This document shows positions 24,156-32,505 of a stretch of DNA of 32,505 bases, in pieces. The notes under the pieces are model-generated. The model had not been told where the DNA came from. It did not search any database and worked only from the letters and a program-made list of their open reading frames with translations. Source of the DNA: an uncultured Clostridia bacterium (GTDB lineage Bacteria > Bacillota > Clostridia > Christensenellales > UBA1242); contig CANRQB010000010.1 of NCBI GenBank assembly GCA_947632645.1, positions 1 through 32,505 of the forward strand, read 5' to 3'. Positions within the stretch are counted from its first letter, which is position 1, and each line of letters opens with the position of its first letter. The position numbers and the translations under genes were made by a program.

Positions 24156-27100
24156 GTTAATAGAATAAATGTACATATGTTCAACTGGCTTTTTGTATGC
24201 CTCTTCCACTGCCAGTTTGTACAGCAAAAGTTGCTCTGAGTATTTTTGTTTTAGCACATCTATTTTAAGATTAGAAAATTTGTAGTCCACAATTGTTATG
24301 CCATCTTCAAATTCGATAATTAAATCCACCACACCCTGAATTAAAACTTTATCATCAATTTCGGTTAAATTTTCAAAATTTTGGCCATTTTCATTAATTT
24401 TTTCGGTTTTTGGGTTATTTTTTTGCAATTTTTCATCTTGATTGGATAAATTTACAATTTTGTTGTATGGCTGATACATAATAAATTCGGCTTCTTTATA
24501 TATGTTTTTTGCGCCCGCACATATAGCGGAAATTTTAGAATGCGCCTGCTTTATTTTATTATAGTCCACATCATCAAAATTGGTGGTTTGTTTGTATTCG
24601 CCAAAATAATTTAGCTCTTCTAGCGCTTTGTGATAGTGTGTACCAATGGCCGCCCTATCCTCATCCGCATTATACTGAACATCGGTGGATATCCATTTTT
24701 TAGTGGAAAATTTGTTTTTCTCACTATATTCGCTGTTTAGCCCAGTTACCGTGTTTTTTATAGGCAGGTTAAATTTTTGCTTATTTGGATATTCAAAATT
24801 ATTATCGATGCGCGATATCGCCCTTTCCTCTTCCACAAGCGGCGCAACTGGTTTAATTTCGTCCACAATAAAATCGATTATGCAGTTTTCCTGTTCGGTT
24901 ATACCCGCATCAAAATGCCCAAGTTGATTTAATATCATATGCAAAAAGTTGTTGTTATTAAGTGGTTTGTTTAAGTTATTTTCGTTAAAACTGCCCGTTA
25001 TAATAAGTTTGTTTTTGGCACGCGTAAGGGCAACGTACAGCAGGCGCATTTCCTCTTTATAGCCCTTGATATTGTTTAAAATTTTTATAGCCATATGCGG
25101 TATGCTAGAACATTTTGTGCGATTTATAACATCATAAAAATCCACCCCCAGCCCCAAATCCGCATTAAAATTTATGGTTTCGTTACTGGTTATGTAGTTA
25201 AACTGCTTGCTGGTGTTGTAAAGGATTACAACCGGATACTCTAGCCCCTTACTTTTGTGTATGGTTTGGATTGTAACACTATCTTCGCTATCGGCAGTTT
25301 CCACCTCGCTAAATCGGGTAAGGTTGCTTTCCACCACCTTAATAAATTCGGTTAGATTTATGCTATCCTCTAGCGGTGAAATGTTATTTATAAACTCCTC
25401 TATCATCAAAATGGTTGCTTCGCCATTTGGTTTGGTGTACAAATAGTATTTAAGTTTTGCCTCGTTTAAAATGTACCTTATAAGCCCGCTGTTTGTGTTG
25501 ATTTGTGCCACATTTTTAAGCTGATTTAATGTGGTTTGCCCAGCCATGATAGATGTATTTTGCGCATTTTGCTTAATAGTTTCTTTAAAAGTGCGGTCTT
25601 TAAAGTGAATTTGTGCCAACTCATCCAAACTAAGTGGGCTAAGCGATAAATAAAATGCAAGCAAATCCACATCATCCGCAGTGTTATTTATACACTTTAG
25701 TATGGATAAAACAAGTTTAATTCCCTCGCCATCAATCTGCAGTTTTGTGCTAGATTTAACCGGAATGTTAACCGATTTTAAAACGCGGATAAGCTCGTCC
25801 ACCTGCTTATCATCCACCGAGCGCGAAAGTATGGCAATATCGCTGTATTTAAGGGTGCGATATGTTTTTAAATTGGCATCGTAAAAGCTAGTGTTGTAAA
25901 GTTTTGTTATTTCGTTTGCAACCAAAATGGCTTGCCCAGAAATGCAAGAATTTTGCCCAGCTGCCTTAGCTACACTATATATGCCCTGGGCGGTATTGTC
26001 CTCTTCTTCTTTAGCCAACAAAATTTTAACCTTATCATCTACAATATCATCGCGCTTAGCATTAAGTTTGCCGTTATCAACATAGCTTATATCCGCACTT
26101 TCCACCGTCATCAATTTGTTAAACACTTGGTTTATAAAATTAAGTATAATTGGGTTAGATCTAAAGTTATCATTCATATTGTAGGCATACCCCATGGAGG
26201 TATCTAAATTATATCTATTGTATTTATCTAAAAACCACTCTGGACTAGCCCCCCTAAACCCATATATTGATTGCTTAACATCACCAACTGTAAATATTAA
26301 GCAGTTATCCCCAACAAGCGAATTTATCAAACTATCTTGCAGCGGATTAACATCCTGATATTCATCAACAAAAACGTAGTTAAATTGGCTATTTAATTCG
26401 GCTTTAATAAGTGGATTTTTTATAAGTTTTAACATAAGCCGATTTAGGTCATTAAAGTCAATCAAATTGTTTTTTTGCTTTAAATTTGTATAGTTTTTAA
26501 TAAAATTTTGCAATAAAGTTATGTATAAATTATAATATTCGCTAATTTTTGGATAGTTTAAATCATAATTAACATCTATCCTGTTTTTATCTATAAAGGT
26601 GGATTTAACCTCTTTTAGGGCAGCCACAGCATCTTTACAATCCCCGTTAAGTTTGCGATTAAATACAGTTAAATCTAGCCCATAAAGCACCTTTAAATTG
26701 TCTTTTAAATTTATACCCCCTATGGTATCTAACTGTTCAACTAAATTTATTAGTGCCGGCTTAATTTTTTCAGCTTGAGAAAAATAATCCCCTTTTATAA
26801 CTTTTAAGCAATTTTTAACTTTATTTATTAAATAATCGTTAACCACTTTTTCGCACTTGCTGCCTAATTTATATTGTTCGGCAGAAGTTTGTAAAAATTC
26901 CTCATAGTTTTCTATATTTATTACATCATTATATCGGTTTATTATAAGTTTTTCCAAGTTGGATCTATCACGCGCATTGCCACCAAAAATATCCAGCATC
27001 AAATTGGCATTATATTCATTCTCAAAAAAGGCATCCATTGTCTGCTTCATTGCGCGCGTTAGATAGTAATCGCGTGTAGCATCGGTTATAATCTCTATAT

Positions 27101-27464
27101 TTGGGCTTATGTTAAGTTCGTAAAAATACTTTTTTATCGTTTTGCTAGAAAATCCATCAATCGTGTCTATATTTGCCTGCTCAACTTGGTTAATTACGTC
27201 CAAAATGTGCTGTTTATCCGTGGCGATTTTAAGTTTTTCGTTAAGTTTTTCTATAAGGCGGGTTTTCATCTCTTGCGCGGCAAGCACGGTGAAGGTTACC
27301 ACCAGCATGCTTTTTATTGGCACATCTCTTTCTATAATTAAATCGGCAATTTTTTGTATCATAACCGTGGTTTTGCCACTGCCTGCGCCCGCGCTAACCA
27401 GTTGATTATGGCTGTTTTCCACCAATATGTCATGCTGAACGCCCACAAAATCTTTAGTCTCCAT
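24138..27464 (-). CDS. addA: ATP-dependent helicase/nuclease subunit A (AddA)
   Basis: 1108 aa. UvrD motifs SAGAGSGKTTVMIQKI, FVDEYQDVNPLQ, GDVKQSIYGFRGA, TIHKSKGLEYPVVILYN, LLYVALTRAKNKLIITG. C-terminal nuclease GVVDLIIEFEDGITIVDYKFS. Confidence 0.96.
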   Translation of the reverse strand: METKDFVGVQHDILVENSHNQLVSAGAGSGKTTVMIQKIADLIIERDVPIKSMLVVTFTVLAAQEMKTRLIEKLNEKLKIATDKQHILDVINQVEQANIDTIDGFSSKTIKKYFYELNISPNIEIITDATRDYYLTRAMKQTMDAFFENEYNANLMLDIFGGNARDRSNLEKLIINRYNDVINIENYEEFLQTSAEQYKLGSKCEKVVNDYLINKVKNCLKVIKGDYFSQAEKIKPALINLVEQLDTIGGINLKDNLKVLYGLDLTVFNRKLNGDCKDAVAALKEVKSTFIDKNRIDVNYDLNYPKISEYYNLYITLLQNFIKNYTNLKQKNNLIDFNDLNRLMLKLIKNPLIKAELNSQFNYVFVDEYQDVNPLQDSLINSLVGDNCLIFTVGDVKQSIYGFRGASPEWFLDKYNRYNLDTSMGYAYNMNDNFRSNPIILNFINQVFNKLMTVESADISYVDNGKLNAKRDDIVDDKVKILLAKEEEDNTAQGIYSVAKAAGQNSCISGQAILVANEITKLYNTSFYDANLKTYRTLKYSDIAILSRSVDDKQVDELIRVLKSVNIPVKSSTKLQIDGEGIKLVLSILKCINNTADDVDLLAFYLSLSPLSLDELAQIHFKDRTFKETIKQNAQNTSIMAGQTTLNQLKNVAQINTNSGLIRYILNEAKLKYYLYTKPNGEATILMIEEFINNISPLEDSINLTEFIKVVESNLTRFSEVETADSEDSVTIQTIHKSKGLEYPVVILYNTSKQFNYITSNETINFNADLGLGVDFYDVINRTKCSSIPHMAIKILNNIKGYKEEMRLLYVALTRAKNKLIITGSFNENNLNKPLNNNNFLHMILNQLGHFDAGITEQENCIIDFIVDEIKPVAPLVEEERAISRIDNNFEYPNKQKFNLPIKNTVTGLNSEYSEKNKFSTKKWISTDVQYNADEDRAAIGTHYHKALEELNYFGEYKQTTNFDDVDYNKIKQAHSKISAICAGAKNIYKEAEFIMYQPYNKIVNLSNQDEKLQKNNPKTEKINENGQNFENLTEIDDKVLIQGVVDLIIEFEDGITIVDYKFSNLKIDVLKQKYSEQLLLYKLAVEEAYKKPVEHMYIYSINTGELL

Positions 27465-30441
27465 CCTTTGCCTCCTTAAAACTGGAAAAATCCACTATAT
27501 CGGTTTGCCTATCTAGCACCCCGCAACTATTTTTAAGGCAAATTTGCAGATATGGGCAATAGTCACATGCCTTTTTGTAATCCAGCGGCGATGGCTTAAT
27601 ATTTCCCGCGCGTATTTCATCAACCGCCTGCACAGACACATTTTTTGCATAATTTTTTAAAGCAGCAAAATCACTTGGCTGCATGGCTTTGTTTGTGTTT
27701 TGTGCCGCCACATGCTTAGTTGTCATAGTTACATTTACTATATTGCTTTTATCCTTAGGTTGCAACCTAACATCCAGCGCATGCACAACTTCGGGCGTGT
27801 TTTCAAAAAAACCATCCAGCGCATAACTATTTTCGCTGTCGCGTTCAAAACTATTGTGAAGTGGCAAATAGAACGATGCCACCCCGGGTATATTTAAAAT
27901 GTTTTCCACCGCCAAATTATACAAAAATAATTGCAGTTTTTTGCCATAGTACAGCTCGCCCAATTTGGCATCTGCGTCACGCGTTTTATAGTCCACCACA
28001 CGCAACGCGTTAGGGATTTTGCACACATCTATCCTATCCACAAAACCTAATAGATTTACATTACCCAAATTATATTCAAATTTATACTCTGCCAAATTTT
28101 TATTAGGCACAAACAAACTATGTTTATCTATATTATCCACGCCGTCAAGCACACGCAATGCCTCCAAGGTGAGGTTTTTAATAATTGGATCGTTAACACT
28201 AAAAGTAAGCCGCTCTTCATTTTTTAGATATTCCAGCACACTTTTTTGCACAAATTCGCGCTTATTGCCCACATTTTTATCGTTTTTATAGTATAAATAC
28301 AAAATGTGGTGCAAAATGTTACCAATATCAAAGGTTTGAATAGTGTTATCCAAATCTGGCTTAATTTTAAGCTGGTTGGATAAAAAGTGCATAAATGGGC
28401 ATTTAAAATATGTTTCTAGCTGCGAAGCGGAAATGGTTTTAAATGTGCCGATTTTTTTTATGCTTTGTTTATCTAATTTATCAGATTTTACATCCCCCAC
28501 CAGGGCATATTGTTTTAGTTTATAGGCAGCAAAAATATAATCCCAACTAGATAATGCCTTATACTCCCCTAGGGTATTTGCAAAAATTGGCAGCAAGTTA
28601 ATTTGTGTGCCATCTATATCCACTTTTATTCGCGATAACAACTCGCCAATAAGCACGCTTTTTGTTTTGTTGTAACTTATAGTTAGCCCGATATTAAACA
28701 TTAATGCCGAATTAAATAACCTTAGTTTGCTAAGCCGATTTATATGTGCAATGGTTGGTGCAAGTTTATTTTTGAAGTTAAGTTTTTCTATTTCGTCATC
28801 CAAAATTATGCCGCAATCCGCCTTTATGCTTGGCGCATTTTCTAAGGTGCAGTTTGCAATGTATAAATAATCAAAAATCTCGGCAAAGTTATCCGCATCC
28901 ACAATTTTTACTGCATCTAAGGTAAGCGGCAAATTGTTAACCGACAGCACACCCGATATATGAAAATAGATATCATAAAACTTGTTAACATCCGCATCTG
29001 GATAAAGTTTTATAACTTCATCAAACAAATCGAAAATTACTTCGCCTGATTTTTTAAGCAAAATTTTGGCTTTTAAGTCCAAATTTTCACAAATTTTGGT
29101 TAAGATGCCATCAAAATCGTATTTTTTTAGTGAATTTTTCAATTTTTCTTTGCACACTGCCACAGCTTTATCTTCAAAAGTAAAGTCAGCCAAAAATGCT
29201 TTTAAGTGCAAGAATGTTTCGTTTTCAAGGTTCACACTGGCAATGTCGTACAAATAGTTAAATCTTTTTAGCACCGCAACCAGGGCAATTTTATCCGCCT
29301 CGTCCGCCACAAAAAATGGGCTGTTGATTATATCTATTATGTGCGGCAATTTGTTTGCATCCAAATTGTATTTAAACACGGACAAAATAAATTTGTACAC
29401 CGCGCTTTTGTTTAACTCCAGCGGGCAATCGATGTAGTAGTTTATATCGTATCGGTTTAAAATTTCTTCAATCTTATCCACCTTTTCGCTAAGCCCAAAC
29501 ACCGCAACGCCAAACTGATTATATTTTTTGCCATCAAGCACCTTTTCGCGAATGTCGCGCGCAATTAAATCGAACTCTTCACTAAAATTATTGGCAGAGT
29601 ACACCTTTGCAATCTCGTTTTTAAGGCAAAAAGTGTCGCTGTCTGTTGCAAAAAGATGCTTTTCCAAAAACTCTTGCAACTCGTTGGATTTATATTCAAC
29701 TTGCATCACCTTATGGCCAATCTCGTTTTTGTACGCAATATTTTTTAACTGCTCACCAACTTCTAGGTTGAAAATATGCCGATTGTTGCCGGCCGATTTT
29801 GCCACATAAACATACACATCGTTTTTAAAACTAAGTTGCTCGATAATCGAGTATTCAATCGCAGTGAAATCGTCAAACCCAATAAACAAAATGTCATGAT
29901 TTTCCACCCGCTCAGCGATTGTTACAGCCGACATCAAAAACATATCGGATGCATCCAATAACCCCGCTTTTTGACGCTGATATTCGCTATAAATTAGCGC
30001 TAAATCCAAAATTTTGCCTTCTAACTGCTTGTTTTTGCTGGTAAATTTTTGCATCTCCTCGGGCGTAATTTTGCTTGCCTGCAACTGGCCAATTGTCCGA
30101 TACACATTTTCGGCATAACTAAACGAATAGTTGGCACTTTTAAGCACGCTAAATTTCTGCGCGTTTTCGTTTAGGATTTTATGAATTAAAATTATTGCGC
30201 CCACCTTGCTTATCTGCTTGGATTTATCCACATTAAGCCCGCGCTTTGCGTATCGGTTAAGTGTGCTAACCCGCAAATTAAAACTAGACGAAATGCCAAG
30301 TTTTTCAAACAAAAAGCGCTCCATAAACAAACTTAACTTGTCTGGCACAACAATGTCCACCACACCCGTTTTGCCGCGGCAAAACTCAGCCGCACAATTA
30401 AGTGCAGCATTTAAAGATGGGACATCCATTTCGTAAATCAT
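27454..30441 (-). CDS. addB: ATP-dependent helicase/nuclease subunit B (AddB)
   Basis: 995 aa. Nuclease motif GFVDRIDVCKIPNALRVVDYKTRDA and Fe-S cysteines FKCPF...CDYCPYLQICLKNSC. Overlaps the addA start. Confidence 0.93.
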   Translation of the reverse strand: MIYEMDVPSLNAALNCAAEFCRGKTGVVDIVVPDKLSLFMERFLFEKLGISSSFNLRVSTLNRYAKRGLNVDKSKQISKVGAIILIHKILNENAQKFSVLKSANYSFSYAENVYRTIGQLQASKITPEEMQKFTSKNKQLEGKILDLALIYSEYQRQKAGLLDASDMFLMSAVTIAERVENHDILFIGFDDFTAIEYSIIEQLSFKNDVYVYVAKSAGNNRHIFNLEVGEQLKNIAYKNEIGHKVMQVEYKSNELQEFLEKHLFATDSDTFCLKNEIAKVYSANNFSEEFDLIARDIREKVLDGKKYNQFGVAVFGLSEKVDKIEEILNRYDINYYIDCPLELNKSAVYKFILSVFKYNLDANKLPHIIDIINSPFFVADEADKIALVAVLKRFNYLYDIASVNLENETFLHLKAFLADFTFEDKAVAVCKEKLKNSLKKYDFDGILTKICENLDLKAKILLKKSGEVIFDLFDEVIKLYPDADVNKFYDIYFHISGVLSVNNLPLTLDAVKIVDADNFAEIFDYLYIANCTLENAPSIKADCGIILDDEIEKLNFKNKLAPTIAHINRLSKLRLFNSALMFNIGLTISYNKTKSVLIGELLSRIKVDIDGTQINLLPIFANTLGEYKALSSWDYIFAAYKLKQYALVGDVKSDKLDKQSIKKIGTFKTISASQLETYFKCPFMHFLSNQLKIKPDLDNTIQTFDIGNILHHILYLYYKNDKNVGNKREFVQKSVLEYLKNEERLTFSVNDPIIKNLTLEALRVLDGVDNIDKHSLFVPNKNLAEYKFEYNLGNVNLLGFVDRIDVCKIPNALRVVDYKTRDADAKLGELYYGKKLQLFLYNLAVENILNIPGVASFYLPLHNSFERDSENSYALDGFFENTPEVVHALDVRLQPKDKSNIVNVTMTTKHVAAQNTNKAMQPSDFAALKNYAKNVSVQAVDEIRAGNIKPSPLDYKKACDYCPYLQICLKNSCGVLDRQTDIVDFSSFKEAKDGD

Positions 30442-30556
30442 ACCAAAATTATATCACAATCCATTAAATTTGGCAACCATCTTTCAACCCCCAACCGATA
30501 AAAATATGCAAATGTGTACATTTTTACACATTAAAAAAATTTTTTATTAAATCGTA

Positions 30557-30584
30557 TTGAATTTTAGTAAAATTATGATACAAT
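30557..30584 (+). promoter_or_regulatory. predicted sigma-A-type promoter of the S41 peptidase gene
   Basis: TTGAAT (30557-30562), 16-nt spacer, TACAAT (30579-30584), only 6 nt before the ATG at 30591. Confidence 0.5.
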
Positions 30585-30590
30585 AAAAAT

Positions 30591-31652
30591 ATGAAGAATA
30601 GTGAAATTGTAAAAAATATAATAGCCGTCGCTGAAAAAGAGCACAAAAATTTATATCACGATATTTCTAAAGAAGAAATTGAAAAATATATCGCGAAAAT
30701 TAAAAATTTAGATAATTTGTCCGATATCGAATTGGATTATGAACTAATAAAGTTGTTTGCCCTATTTAAAGATTTGCACACAGTATATGAAATTCCAAAA
30801 ATCAATATTGACCAAGACATAAGATTTTTTAAAGGCAAATTTTATATAGTACAAGCGGATAAATGGAGAGAATTATCATCAATTGGTGGCAAAAGTTGCA
30901 ATGTGGTGTAGAAAAAAATTAAAGAAATTACAAGTTATGAAACAAAAGAGTGGCTAGACACCATGGTGGATAGCGAAATTTACAATTATTATATTTGGCA
31001 AATGCTTAATCTAAAAAATTATGTGCTAACTAAAAGCGGAGATAGAATAGATATTGGCATTTCCGCTAAACAAGGTACAAGCAGGCCACGGCCATACAAA
31101 TATACAATTTTAAATGGCAACATATTGTATGTTAAATATAGCCGAAGCAAAGAAAACCCTGCCCGCCCTTTTAAAAAATTTGTAGAAGATATGGCTGCAC
31201 AAATAAGCAAATTAAACATTAAAAACTATATTTTAGATATTAGGGATAATTTTGGTGGCAACTCAGAAATATTAAATCCTTTTCAAGAACTTGTTCGCAA
31301 GAAAAAATTACACGGAGTATTGCTTATAAATAATGTAACTGCATCGTCCGCCATAATAACAATCGCAAGATTTAAAAGTGAATTTAACACCCCACTTATT
31401 GGCGAGCCAACTGGCGGAGCAGCAACAAGTTATGGCGAAATGAAACAGATTGAAGTGTGCGGTAAACAAATTGTTGTTTCAACCGAGCATTTTGATTTTA
31501 GCAAACTTTTTGGCTACACTGGTTCAATCCAACCCGACATTTTAGTTGAAACTACAATTGACGATATTAACTCCAAAAACGATCCGCAACTATCCACCGC
31601 AATCGATTATTTAAAAAACTCTACCAGAATCAATGAAATTAAAAAAATATAA
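30591..31652 (+). pseudogene. S41-family (tail-specific protease-like) peptidase interrupted by an in-frame TAG at 30909-30911
   Basis: ORFs 30591-30911 and 30963-31652 are in the same frame. The intervening sequence reads ...SCNVV*KKIKEITSYETKEWLDTMVDSE... Catalytic-region motif LLINNVTASSAIITIARFKSEFNTPLIGEPTGG. Confidence 0.8.
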
Positions 31653-31696
31653 AATTCTTTTAAAATTATTAAATTTTGGTGATTTTTTATGGGTTT

Positions 31697-32161
31697 TTAT
31701 TGATTTTTTGTGGATTTTATTAATCCGCAGGCGATTTTGGTGCCCGAGTTGCCGGCGGGCTGGGTAGTAAAATCGTCTGGACCAGAGTGGATTATTATTG
31801 TTTTGCCAATGATTTCATCAATGCTAAATCGGCTGGTGAAAACCGCGCACCAAGCCATGCCATTATTTGAAAATAGTGGAGGCAGGTCGCCCGCGTGTTT
31901 TGGATGCGGCTGATTGTTCGGGTTATAGTGCCCACCAGTTAAACTGAAATCATCCTCGCAACTATCACCTTCGTGGATATGGCAAGCAAAAATGTTTGTG
32001 TCACTCATCGGCAAATTGTCCACATCCAGCACAACAATCACCCCATTTTTAACAGAAAAGAATTCTGCCATGCCATCTATCCCGTTGCCGCTAATTTGGG
32101 CGGTGGCATCCGGCTTGCTGTTTGCCAAATATAAAAATAAATTTTCGTTTAGATTATTCAT
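31697..32161 (-). CDS. Cu/Zn superoxide dismutase family protein
   Basis: FACHIHEGDSC...GGHYNPNNQPHPKHAGDLPPL...IIHSGPDDFTTQPAGNSGTKIACGLI. No obvious signal peptide. Confidence 0.92.
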   Translation of the reverse strand: MNNLNENLFLYLANSKPDATAQISGNGIDGMAEFFSVKNGVIVVLDVDNLPMSDTNIFACHIHEGDSCEDDFSLTGGHYNPNNQPHPKHAGDLPPLFSNNGMAWCAVFTSRFSIDEIIGKTIIIHSGPDDFTTQPAGNSGTKIACGLIKSTKNQ

Positions 32162-32242
32162 ATTATTAATTATTCACCCGATGCAAATCTTGCCAATTAA
32201 CACTTTTTGCAGTTAAACATATAATGCATTGGAGGAATTTTT

Positions 32243-32505
32243 ATGATTAATTGTTGTAAACCTAAATGTTGCAAACCTACAAATATGCAATATCCAACAT
32301 ATATTTTACAAACTGGCCCAACCGGCCCAACTGGCGCAACCGGCCCAACCGGCCCAGCAGGCGCACCAGGATTTACAGCCACCGCATTTTTCACCGCGCC
32401 AAGCGTAACAAATGCCGAGCCAACCCTGGTGTTAGAAAATGCCTATCCAACAAGCCAAACTGAAATATCTTATGCGGGCGAAAACGGCATAAATGTGGCA
32501 GCGGG
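32243..32505 (+). CDS. collagen-like (exosporium BclA-type) protein, truncated at the right edge; not in the ORF track
   Basis: MINCCKPKCCKPTNMQYPTYILQTGPTGPTGATGPTGPAGAPGFTATAFF... with Gly-X-Thr/Pro repeats. GGAGG RBS at 32231. No stop within the window. Confidence 0.88.
   Translation, partial: MINCCKPKCCKPTNMQYPTYILQTGPTGPTGATGPTGPAGAPGFTATAFFTAPSVTNAEPTLVLENAYPTSQTEISYAGENGINVAA

Noticed and set aside
30513-30534. AATGTGT...ACACATT inverted repeat upstream of addB and the S41 gene
   Set aside because: Short and AT-rich. It could be an operator, but nothing beyond the palindrome supports it.
30909-30911. Genome-wide amber (TAG) recoding
   Set aside because: Several neighbouring genes appear to terminate with TAG (1562 ORF, zinc-ribbon, addA), and no suppressor tRNA or Pyl genes are in the window.

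Overview
This 32.5 kb window looks like a low-GC Firmicutes/Clostridia-type contig. It contains mostly housekeeping genes, with unusually rich, repetitive, structured intergenic DNA. Recognisable genes: floA and an NfeD partner, an OGG/AlkA-type glycosylase, rsmD, hflX, walJ, rubrerythrin, a NitT/TauT-type ABC transporter, a Fic protein, secA, the run mrnC-rlmB-sigH-like-dnaX-ybaB-recR, addBA, an S41 peptidase with an in-frame TAG, a Cu/Zn-SOD-like protein, and the start of a collagen-like (exosporium-type) protein running off the right edge. Two small CDS are absent from the ORF track: a 55-aa YjzC-like protein and the truncated collagen-like protein. No rRNA, tRNA, CRISPR array or transposase was seen. 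The most interesting material is non-coding. There is a three-copy structured element (about 868-973, 1006-1105, and inverted at 11150-11250) whose outer stem, with a conserved bulge, changes in a compensatory way between copies. There is a two-copy long hairpin (2690-2850, 2885-3050) with a nearly fixed 17-nt loop and covarying, G:U-rich stems. There are two cloverleaf-like elements (1356-1434, 12228-12321), an AT-hairpin repeat module, and a 149-bp tandem repeat ending in a strong hairpin (18988-19418). Many of these share the motif AAAGTGCAGTTTG. I interpret this as an undescribed family (or families) of dispersed structured repeats, possibly MITE-like or RNA elements. All alignments were done by eye, and no database search or folding program was run.
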